DNA of 49,230 nucleotides. It comes from Bacteroidales bacterium (GTDB lineage: Bacteria > Bacteroidota > Bacteroidia > Bacteroidales > UBA3824). The notes beneath the pieces were generated by a model, which saw nothing but the letters and a program-made list of their open reading frames with translations, searched no databases and was not told the origin of the DNA. Positions 42,472-49,230 of the stretch are shown piece after piece; the stretch's first letter is position 1; the number at the start of each line of letters is the position of its first letter. The position numbers and the translations under genes are program-made. The DNA is taken from contig JAFPZK010000059.1 in the NCBI GenBank assembly GCA_017417315.1, forward strand, positions 1 through 49,230. Direction: 5' to 3'.

Positions 42472-44034
42472 ATGGGGCAGTATATAGATTACGGAAATTG
42501 GGATTTCAAAAGTGTTAAAAACAGCAATTTTGTTGACAAATCTGGACTTTTGAAGATACTTAACAGAAATTTGGACACGGAAAGCAAGTTTCTTTGTATA
42601 TCCCGTCCGAGGCGGTTCGGAAAATCGGTCGCGGCAAAGATGGCGTATGCTTATTACGACCGCTCGTCTGATTCCGAAAAACTGTTTGAAGGTTTGGAAA
42701 TCGCAGGAACTTCCGATTTTAAAAAGCACCTTAATAAATATCCGGCACTTTACATTGATTGGAATAGTTTTGCTAATGTTCCCGTAAAAGACAGACTGAA
42801 AGTTGCTCAACAGCAGATTATTGCAGATTTGAAATTTCCTTATGATTTTTTGGAAGAGAAAAACGACCTCAGTCTTGCTCTTTCGGAAATCAACAATAAA
42901 ACGGGTGACCGTTTTATTATGATAATTGATGAATGGGATATGCTCGTCCGGGACGTTGAAAAGGATGTTCAGGACGAGTATGTTAATTTTTTGCGGGCGA
43001 TGTTCAAGTCTAACAAAGCAAACAAAATATTCCTTCTCGTTTATATGACGGGAATCTTGCCGATTATAAAGATAAAAACACAGTCGGCATTGAATAATTT
43101 TGTGGAATACAGCATTACAGACCCCGGCAACACCTCAAAATACTACGGTTTTAGGGAAGAAGAAGTGGAAGTTATCTGCAAGGAAAATGATATGGATTTT
43201 TCACTTATGAAACATGCTTACGACGGTTATATTATCGGTGATGAAAAATCTATGTTTAATCCGTTTTCCGTTATGCAGTCGGTTTTGAAACGGAACTATA
43301 ATAGTTTTTGGTCAAAAACAGCATCGTTTATGGCGATAGAGTCCTATATTAACATAGATGCAGACCTTGTGCGGACAAAAATTATCAGGATGATGAACGG
43401 TGAGCCGCAAAACATAGAGCCGGCAAGTTTCCGCAATGATATGAAAAATATAGAAACCTCAGATGATGTGTTAACACTTTTGGTACACCTCGGATATTTG
43501 TCTTACGACCCAGAAACGCAACTTGTTAAAATACCAAATACGGAAGTTTCGGTTGAGTTTAGAAACGCCGTTAGAGCCGCAGGGTGGAATGAGGTTTCTA
43601 AGGCTGTTGGATTGTCAAGAGACCTTTTGGAAGATACTATTAATCTTCAAAAAGAAAAAATAGCGAAAGCCTTTGATGCATATCATTTTGAAGCCTCGTC
43701 AATTTTGGAGTTCAACGACGAAAACTCAATGCGGTGTGCAATCACGTTGGCTTATTATGCTGCGAAACCTTTTTATAAGATTTTTCACGAACTGCCCACG
43801 GGCAAAGGTTTTGCCGATATGGTTTTTGTTCCGTTGCCAAAATCTTCGCGTCCTGCAATCGTTGTCGAATTAAAGTATGACAAAACCGCTGACACTGCCA
43901 TTAATCAGATAAAACGTAAGGATTATCCGTCAAGTCTTAGAGGCTTTTCTAAGCGTATAATTCTTTGTGGAATTAATTACAATAAAGACACTTCAAAACA
44001 TGAAGTAGAAATGGAAGTGATTGAAGGTGAATAA
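42472..44034 (+). CDS. AAA-ATPase-like protein with PD-(D/E)XK nuclease-type C-terminus
   Basis: 520 residues. The N-terminal half matches the AAA-ATPase-like family (PF09820 type): VDKSGLLKIL, Walker A SRPRRFGKS at 44-52, Walker B FIMIIDEWD at 148-156, and AYDGYIIGD. The C-terminal third matches the PD-(D/E)XK superfamily (PF08011 type), with GFADMVFVPL followed by AIVVELKYDKTAD, giving the D and ExK residues. These two-domain proteins are abundant in gut Bacteroidales, with no proven role. It lies 23 bp after the anti-sigma-like gene and is probably its operon partner, an unusual association. A bidirectional terminator follows. Confidence 0.88.
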   Translation: MGQYIDYGNWDFKSVKNSNFVDKSGLLKILNRNLDTESKFLCISRPRRFGKSVAAKMAYAYYDRSSDSEKLFEGLEIAGTSDFKKHLNKYPALYIDWNSFANVPVKDRLKVAQQQIIADLKFPYDFLEEKNDLSLALSEINNKTGDRFIMIIDEWDMLVRDVEKDVQDEYVNFLRAMFKSNKANKIFLLVYMTGILPIIKIKTQSALNNFVEYSITDPGNTSKYYGFREEEVEVICKENDMDFSLMKHAYDGYIIGDEKSMFNPFSVMQSVLKRNYNSFWSKTASFMAIESYINIDADLVRTKIIRMMNGEPQNIEPASFRNDMKNIETSDDVLTLLVHLGYLSYDPETQLVKIPNTEVSVEFRNAVRAAGWNEVSKAVGLSRDLLEDTINLQKEKIAKAFDAYHFEASSILEFNDENSMRCAITLAYYAAKPFYKIFHELPTGKGFADMVFVPLPKSSRPAIVVELKYDKTADTAINQIKRKDYPSSLRGFSKRIILCGINYNKDTSKHEVEMEVIEGE

Positions 44035-44064
44035 AAAAGGGCGCTTTTTTTAGCACCCTTTTAT
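44034..44064. terminator. Bidirectional terminator between convergent genes
   Basis: A 9-bp stem with one mismatch, 44036-44044 with 44053-44061, has an 8-base loop and flanking A- and T-runs. It ends the ATPase gene (+) and the lipoprotein gene (-), whose stop codon lies within the loop. Confidence 0.75.
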
Positions 44065-45096
44065 GAATAATAATTGTACGTAATCTCCTGAGGTTTCGAG
44101 AGAGAAAAATTCATCGGTATTAAAATAATAGTGGAAAATGTTTTGTTTGCGTTCTGGCGTTCTGAAATTTACCGTTACGAAATAAACACCGTTGTTTATT
44201 GCTGAAATCGCGCAACATTCAGTCTGATAATCCGATTTGCCGAGCAGTTTGTCATCGGGTTTTACGGTAACAAACGGGTCGCGGTTTTTGAAAACGCCAG
44301 CAAGCACATGGTCGTTACTTTCAAGTTTTGACGAAACGCCGATGTAACAGAATCTGTCTGATACCGAAAAACAAACCGGCGAGGCGATGAGGTTGCTTTT
44401 TAAGAAATTATAATTGTTGCCGCCCTCCATGAAAATCTTTTCGTTGCAGTAGAGTTTGTCCGAAATCATAGAATAAATGCCTAAATCCGAAACTCCGAGA
44501 CCTTCACAGTTGCCGTTAAATTCGTAAAGTTTATCTTCGTTGCGGTAGATTTCGGTTTTGCCGTCTGTTTCTGCCGTCCAAAACACATTCTCGTTGTTAA
44601 CGCTGATGTTGACGGGTGTTTTGCCGTTTCTTGCCGTTTTGAAGTATTTCAGACCGTCTTTAAAAACCGTTATCACGGAATCGCCGAAACAGCCGATGGC
44701 ATAAAAGTGTCCTTTTTTGATACAAAAATCTTTCGCCGAAAATCCTTCGCCGAAAACAATCGCTTGTCTGCCGTTTTTTAAGATTTCGGAGGTTGGAGGC
44801 AAAGAGTCCACTTTTCTGCCCGAAACCAAGATGTAACAATCGCCCGAAAAAACGTCAATGGCAATAGGTTTCATACCTTTTTGAGTTGTGAAAACTGCGT
44901 ATTTCTCGTTGTTTCTGTATAGTTGGTAATTGTTTTTTTGGGTATCAAAAAACAACGAATATACGCATTTTTTTTGCTGAACCCTTTCTGAGGAAATCTC
45001 TATATCTCCGTCGGCAGTGTTTTGCGGCTCTTGGACAGGAGCGCATGACATCAAAAATAAAAATATGCCGGTAAATATGTAAAATATGCTTTTCAT
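44050..45096 (-). CDS. Hypothetical lipoprotein, propeller-like
   Basis: 348 residues. Signal peptide with lipobox LMSC, Cys18. The rest is beta-rich with short repeats of the kind NNEKYAVF, NGRQAIVFGEG, DGLKYFKTARNGKTP, NEDKLYEFNGN and NEKIFMEGG, spaced about 45 residues apart, suggesting a beta propeller of about six to seven blades. It has an unusual number of cysteines (including an adjacent CC pair near the end). No function can be given. It is divergent from the GH31 gene across 124 bp. Confidence 0.7.
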   Translation of the reverse strand: MKSIFYIFTGIFLFLMSCAPVQEPQNTADGDIEISSERVQQKKCVYSLFFDTQKNNYQLYRNNEKYAVFTTQKGMKPIAIDVFSGDCYILVSGRKVDSLPPTSEILKNGRQAIVFGEGFSAKDFCIKKGHFYAIGCFGDSVITVFKDGLKYFKTARNGKTPVNISVNNENVFWTAETDGKTEIYRNEDKLYEFNGNCEGLGVSDLGIYSMISDKLYCNEKIFMEGGNNYNFLKSNLIASPVCFSVSDRFCYIGVSSKLESNDHVLAGVFKNRDPFVTVKPDDKLLGKSDYQTECCAISAINNGVYFVTVNFRTPERKQNIFHYYFNTDEFFSLETSGDYVQLLFIKGC

Positions 45097-45156
45097 GGTA
45101 AATGATTTTTCTTGTTTTAGTAATTTTTATCTTTCAAAAAGCAAACCAAAATTTAT

Positions 45157-45179
45157 TTTTTTTGAATTTTTCAAAAAAA
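45157..45179. promoter_or_regulatory. Inverted repeat in the lipoprotein/GH31 intergenic region
   Basis: 10-bp arms, TTTTTTTGAA (45157-45166) and TTCAAAAAAA (45170-45179), are separated by three bases, 42 bp before the GH31 ATG. It could be an operator or a hairpin; the AT-rich setting makes chance a real option. Confidence 0.3.
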
Positions 45180-45220
45180 CTTTCTAATTTTATCCCGTTA
45201 CTAATTTCACACTAAATACC

Positions 45221-47980
45221 ATGAATTTTTTTAAACTTTTTACACCATTGTTTTGCACGCTTTTTATGTTTTCGTGTGCTGACAAAACACTTAAAACCAA
45301 TGATTTAGATAACGGTTTTGAGATAATTTTCCCTGACGGAATGACGGAAAAAATCACGTTTTATTCCCCCTCAACCGTCCGCTGTACAAAATCCGCAAAG
45401 AGGCTCAGAGGCTCACTTGTGGTCAAAAAAAATCCTGAAAAAACAGCATTTACAAAGTCCGAAACCGCTGATTTTTGGGTTTTAACAACTGACAAATTGA
45501 AAGTTATTGTCAACAAAACGGACGGAAAAGTAAGTTATTTCCGCGCCGATTCCACACTTTTGTTAAAGGAAGCCGCACAGCTCGAAATTCAGGAAAAAAT
45601 CGTCAAAGGCGATACGGGGGTGTCGGTTGCCCAAAAGTTTGAAATCTTAGCCGACGGTCTTTACGGTCTCGGTCAAAATCAGGAAAATATTATGAACTAT
45701 CGAGGACAAAAAATTCTGCTTTCTCAGAGCAATACGAATGCCGTTTCGCCGGTTTTGACGGCTTCTAACGGTTGCGGAATTTTTTGGGACAATTATTCAG
45801 CGACGGTTTTTGAAGATAAAAATGGTATCAGCAGTTTTTCTTCCGAACTCTCTGACGGTGTTGATTATTACGTTTTTCAAGGCGACAACGCCGACAATGT
45901 CATCGCCGAATATAGAAACTTGACGGGAAAAGCCGTTATGTTGCCGCGTTGGGCGTTCGGTTATTGGCAAAGCAAAGAACGTTATAAATCTCAGGACGAA
46001 CTGCTCACGGTTGCCCGCCGTTACAGAAAAGCAAATATTCCTCTTGATTGTATGGTTCAGGATTGGGAATGGTGGGAACCCGGCAAATGGTCAGGCATGG
46101 AGTTTGACGAAACCCGTTTTCCGAACCCGAAAGCCATGATGGACGAACTTCATGGAATGAATCTTCACGCCATAATTTCGGTTTGGCCCTGTATCGGTCT
46201 TAAAGCCAAGATGCACGACGATTTTTATAAACGCGGCTATTTGTTAGAGCCGATAGGGTGGGGGAACTTCCGTTACATCGACGTTTACAACCCCGAAGCG
46301 ATGAATTTGTATAACGATTATGTTTACAAAAACGTTTATTCTCAGGGTTTTGACGGTTGGTGGCACGACAGCACCGAACCCGATGTCATCAATTCCCTTA
46401 CAAAAGAGAGCCACAAGTTTGAAACCGAACGTCTTGACAACAATCATCTCGGCTCATATACCAGATATTTAAACACTTACGTTTTGGCGATGTTGGATAT
46501 GGTTTATGACAAATGGACTTCAACTGACCAAAACCGTAGGGCGTGCATTTTGACAAGGTCGGCGTTTGCGGGTTTGCAGCGGGACGGTGCAATCACGTGG
46601 TCGGGCGACATCGGCGCAAGTTGGGAAATTTATCGCGACCAAATAACGGCAGGCTTAAACTTCTCATTGTCAGGACTTCCGTATTGGAGTTTTGACATCG
46701 GAGGCTTTTTAATCGGCTCATACGACGGACTTTTTACTTACGGTGCAAAAGACCCCGCGTACATGGAACTTTACACGAGAATGTTTCAGTTTGCGGCTTT
46801 TTGTCCGATTTTCCGCTCACACGGCTCAGATGCTCCACGCGAAATGTGGGAAATGGGAGAATTTTTCCCCGTTTTGGTAGAGTTCGACAAGTTGAGGTAT
46901 AAATTTTTGCCTTACATTTATTCCTTGTCAGGACAAGTTTATAAAGACGGTTATACGATGATGAGGGCTTTGGTGATGGATTTTCCGCAAGACGAAAAGG
47001 TCTATGACCTCAAAGACGAATATATGTTCGGAAATGAGGTTTTGGTTGCGCCGGTACCGGATTATATGTATCATACGCCGCCGCAAATTTCAAAACTTGT
47101 TCCGAAGGAGGTTTTCAAAGACGGCGTTAACGTTAAGTATTATAAAGATAAGGATTTCAAGCAGTTAAGCAAAGAAGAAACGGCGGAAAATATTGACATT
47201 TATTGGTACGAAGGCAGACCTGAATTTGTTACGGATTCGATGTATTCAGTACGGTGGGAGGGGAGAGTTGTTGCGCCTGAAACGGGAAAATATCAGTTTC
47301 AGATTAAGAGTTTTGATAGTCGCGTTATAATTTTCAACGGCGATACTTTGAAGGTGGAACTTGCCGGCAACGAGCCGTATTTTGAATTTTTGCAGTTGGA
47401 AAAAGGCAAAGAATATCCGATAGTTTGTGAAACTCAAAACAATCAGACGGGAGCGGCGCGTTTCCGTTTGTATTGGAAAACGCCGTCGGATTTTGCAAAA
47501 GAACAGCAAAAAGCCGAAAAGCCCAAAACGCGGGACGTTTATTTGCCTCAGGGTTGCTCTTGGGTTGACTTTTTCACGGGAGAGGTTTTTGAAGGCGGAC
47601 AGACAATCACCGTAAATGCTCCGATTGAAAAAATGCCGATTTTCATAAAGCAAGGCTCTATTTTGCCGCTCAGCGAAGTTGGTCAGTATGCTGACGAAAA
47701 AGCAAACGGCGATTTAGAAATCCGCATTTATGCGGGTTCAGACGGTGAATTTACGCTTTACGAAGACGAAGGCGACAATTTGAATTACAAAAACGGTAAA
47801 TTTTCCGTCATCAAATTTTCGTATTCAGAAAACGATAAAGTGCTAAAAATTTCAAAGCGTGAAGGCGGTTTTGAAAATATGCTTAAAGAGCGGATTTTTA
47901 AGATTACCTCTCAGGACGGCAAAGTTATAAAAAACATAAAATATAACGGAGAAGAAACGGAGGTGATATTAGCGAACTAA
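45221..47980 (+). CDS. GH31 glycosidase lipoprotein (alpha-xylosidase/alpha-glucosidase type) with PA14 domain
   Basis: 919 residues. Lipobox MFSC with Cys19. An N-terminal GH31 beta domain comes first (up to about residue 235), then the catalytic barrel with the nucleophile motif DGWWHDSTEP (Asp383) and the general acid/base in WSGDIGASWE (Asp463). The PLDCMVQDWEWW loop fits alpha-xylosidases. A PA14-like domain (about residues 670-760, containing VRWEGRVVAPETGKYQF and ARFRLYWKTPS) is inserted between the proximal and distal parts of the C-terminal beta region, which resumes with DVYLPQGCSWVDFFTGEVF. It would cut alpha-xylosyl or alpha-glucosyl ends from oligosaccharides at the cell surface or periplasm. 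No SusC/D pair lies nearby in this window. Confidence 0.93.
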   Translation: MNFFKLFTPLFCTLFMFSCADKTLKTNDLDNGFEIIFPDGMTEKITFYSPSTVRCTKSAKRLRGSLVVKKNPEKTAFTKSETADFWVLTTDKLKVIVNKTDGKVSYFRADSTLLLKEAAQLEIQEKIVKGDTGVSVAQKFEILADGLYGLGQNQENIMNYRGQKILLSQSNTNAVSPVLTASNGCGIFWDNYSATVFEDKNGISSFSSELSDGVDYYVFQGDNADNVIAEYRNLTGKAVMLPRWAFGYWQSKERYKSQDELLTVARRYRKANIPLDCMVQDWEWWEPGKWSGMEFDETRFPNPKAMMDELHGMNLHAIISVWPCIGLKAKMHDDFYKRGYLLEPIGWGNFRYIDVYNPEAMNLYNDYVYKNVYSQGFDGWWHDSTEPDVINSLTKESHKFETERLDNNHLGSYTRYLNTYVLAMLDMVYDKWTSTDQNRRACILTRSAFAGLQRDGAITWSGDIGASWEIYRDQITAGLNFSLSGLPYWSFDIGGFLIGSYDGLFTYGAKDPAYMELYTRMFQFAAFCPIFRSHGSDAPREMWEMGEFFPVLVEFDKLRYKFLPYIYSLSGQVYKDGYTMMRALVMDFPQDEKVYDLKDEYMFGNEVLVAPVPDYMYHTPPQISKLVPKEVFKDGVNVKYYKDKDFKQLSKEETAENIDIYWYEGRPEFVTDSMYSVRWEGRVVAPETGKYQFQIKSFDSRVIIFNGDTLKVELAGNEPYFEFLQLEKGKEYPIVCETQNNQTGAARFRLYWKTPSDFAKEQQKAEKPKTRDVYLPQGCSWVDFFTGEVFEGGQTITVNAPIEKMPIFIKQGSILPLSEVGQYADEKANGDLEIRIYAGSDGEFTLYEDEGDNLNYKNGKFSVIKFSYSENDKVLKISKREGGFENMLKERIFKITSQDGKVIKNIKYNGEETEVILAN

Positions 47981-48101
47981 AATAATGACAATACTGCTTG
48001 TGCTGTGTCTCACGGCGGCGCATACAGCGAAAGCACAATCGAGTTGAATCTGCGCATAAAAGAGGAGTAACTATTTTTTTGCGAATTGCTGAAAAACTTT
48101 T

Positions 48102-48109
48102 TAACTTTG
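48102..48109 (+). promoter_or_regulatory. -7 box of the last AAA-ATPase gene
   Basis: TAACTTTG (TAnnTTTG) with TTTG at 48078-48081 (20 bp upstream) as the -33 element, 29 bp before the ATG at 48139. Confidence 0.65.
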
Positions 48110-48138
48110 CCGTCAAACATTAAAAAAAGCAAATTATT

Positions 48139-49230
48139 ATGGCAACACCACGTAAATATCCGACAGGCAGGGCAGGTTTTGAGTCAATCATCACCGAGGG
48201 TTTTTTATATGTTGACAAAACCGAGCGTATGTACGAGATGATTGGCGACAGAAAATTCGTGTTTCTTTCACGTCCGAGGCGTTTCGGCAAATCGTTGTTG
48301 TTGAATACGTTACGGGCGTATTTCGAGGGGAAAAAGGAATTATTTAAAGGACTGAAAATATACGACCTCGAAAAAGACTGGGTACAATATCCTGTCATAA
48401 AACTTGATATGTCGGCGGTAAAGGACGTTGAAACCGACAAAATTTCCTCGTCAATCGCAATTCAAATTGAAGAATACGAAAAAAAGTATTCCGTTTCCAT
48501 TAACGATAAACTCAGCAATGGAGCGCGTTTTTATAATCTCATAAAAGCCGCCAAAGCGCAGACCGGCAGAAATGCCGTAGTCCTGATTGACGAATACGAC
48601 GCACCGCTCAACGCACATCTTTACGATGGAAAACTCACCGAAGTCAAGCCCAAACTTCAAGAGATCTATCAGCAACTCAAAGTCTGTGAGGACGACGAGC
48701 GTTTTGTATTCATTACGGGGATTTCAAAGTTTTCGCAAGTGTCGATATTTTCTACTATCAACAACCTCGAAAAACTTTCGATGGTGGAGGATTATGCCGA
48801 CATCTGCGGCATCACAAAAGACGAACTTTTGAGTTATTTCAAAGAGGACATCAATCTTTTAGCACAAAAGTATAATTGCAGTTTCGACCAGATGTTTGAA
48901 ATGTTGAAATATCAGTTTGACGGTTATCATTTCAGCGAAAATTCGCCTGATATGTTTAATCCAACAAGTATTTTGACCACTTTTAAAGAGAAAAAACTCA
49001 ACAACCATTGGTTCGGGACGGCAACATCGTCATACATCATAGACCATTTGAAACGCCACAATGCCGACGTAAAGAATCTTGTGCCGAAGATGTTGTTTGC
49101 CGATGATTTTGACGTTTCGCCGGAAGATTATGACAGTCTTTGGCCTATTCTTTATCAGGCGGGATATTTGACAATCAAAGAATATGACGAAGAAGGCAGA
49201 ACATACGTTTTAGACTATCCCAACAACGAA
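48139..49230 (+). CDS. AAA-ATPase-like protein (PF09820 type), 3' end outside the window
   Basis: The frame is open from ATG 48139 to the end of the window (364 codons, no stop). Residues 10-40 (GRAGFESIITEGFLYVDKTE) match the start of the AAA-ATPase-like family. Walker A is SRPRRFGKS at 44-52 and Walker B is AVVLIDEYD at 146-154, followed by FITGISKFSQVSIFS and FDGYHFSE, both typical. The C-terminal PD-(D/E)XK domain is expected beyond the window, since relatives are about 520 residues. It belongs to the same broad family as the 42472 gene but is clearly different in sequence, so it is not a recent duplicate. It has its own promoter. Confidence 0.93.
   Translation, partial: MATPRKYPTGRAGFESIITEGFLYVDKTERMYEMIGDRKFVFLSRPRRFGKSLLLNTLRAYFEGKKELFKGLKIYDLEKDWVQYPVIKLDMSAVKDVETDKISSSIAIQIEEYEKKYSVSINDKLSNGARFYNLIKAAKAQTGRNAVVLIDEYDAPLNAHLYDGKLTEVKPKLQEIYQQLKVCEDDERFVFITGISKFSQVSIFSTINNLEKLSMVEDYADICGITKDELLSYFKEDINLLAQKYNCSFDQMFEMLKYQFDGYHFSENSPDMFNPTSILTTFKEKKLNNHWFGTATSSYIIDHLKRHNADVKNLVPKMLFADDFDVSPEDYDSLWPILYQAGYLTIKEYDEEGRTYVLDYPNNE

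Noticed and set aside
47985..48047. 20-residue signal-peptide-like small ORF
   Set aside because: It has no promoter or ribosome site and ends right after the supposed cleavage site; another frame over the same bases looks as good.

Overview
This window looks like a chromosomal segment of a member of the phylum Bacteroidota, most likely the order Bacteroidales. Three kinds of evidence support this. First, promoter -7 boxes of the form TAnnTTTG stand before at least 14 genes. Second, several families are typical of the phylum: DUF4270 lipoprotein, DUF5686 outer-membrane protein, DUF2723 membrane protein, and a half-length glycogen-synthase-like protein. Third, the N-terminal DNA-binding-like module at 13186 follows a Bacteroidetes-typical pattern. 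The code is standard: of 32 genes whose stop lies in the window, 25 end in TAA, 6 in TAG and 1 in TGA.

Layout. 1-461 has no intact gene. It holds the 3' relic of an Rpn/PD-(D/E)XK transposase-like gene and a striking multibranched inverted-repeat element (262-396). 462-5944 (minus strand) carries a DUF234-type ATPase behind a palindrome, a polysaccharide deacetylase and a DUF2723 membrane protein. A plus-strand DUF5686 protein (6034) meets a four-gene MacAB-TolC-type efflux operon (13072 to 8496, minus strand). Next come a plus-strand HTH plus P-loop NTPase gene that appears to be leaderless (13186), and an operon of a long MscS-family channel and a large lipoprotein (19959 to 15497, minus strand). 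A solitary adenine methylase with a possible nuclease motif is followed by dusB (20067-23505).

23778-24491 is a secreted GH24-type lysozyme gene broken by an in-frame TGA. It is followed by two tandem tRNA-Phe genes on the minus strand. 24787-31444 (minus strand) holds a coiled-coil protein of unknown function and the row glgA-like, DUF4270, glmS, lepA, which reads as one operon. A receiver-HATPase hybrid, rdgB, a zinc-ribbon/Tim44-like membrane protein, an M16 protease, a PAP2-like membrane protein and rpoN follow, all on the minus strand. From 39545 the plus strand carries cvpA, an S1-domain protein of CvfB type, a probable sigma-70-like factor, a probable membrane anti-sigma factor and an AAA-ATPase/PD-(D/E)XK protein. 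The window ends with a minus-strand lipoprotein, a GH31 glycosidase lipoprotein and a second AAA-ATPase-like gene that runs off the end.

How it fits together. Much of the segment is envelope biology: efflux, lipoproteins, mechanosensing, glycan or protein glycosylation, and amino-sugar supply through GlmS. Mixed in are core housekeeping genes (lepA, glmS, rdgB, dusB, rpoN). The accessory parts are the Rpn relic with its structured repeat, three ATPases with likely nuclease-type C-termini, the solitary methylase, the HTH-NTPase and the sigma/anti-sigma/ATPase trio. The best candidates for an undescribed system are that trio (41020-44034) and the leaderless HTH-NTPase (13186-15492). No CRISPR array, rRNA, prophage or complete insertion sequence was seen.
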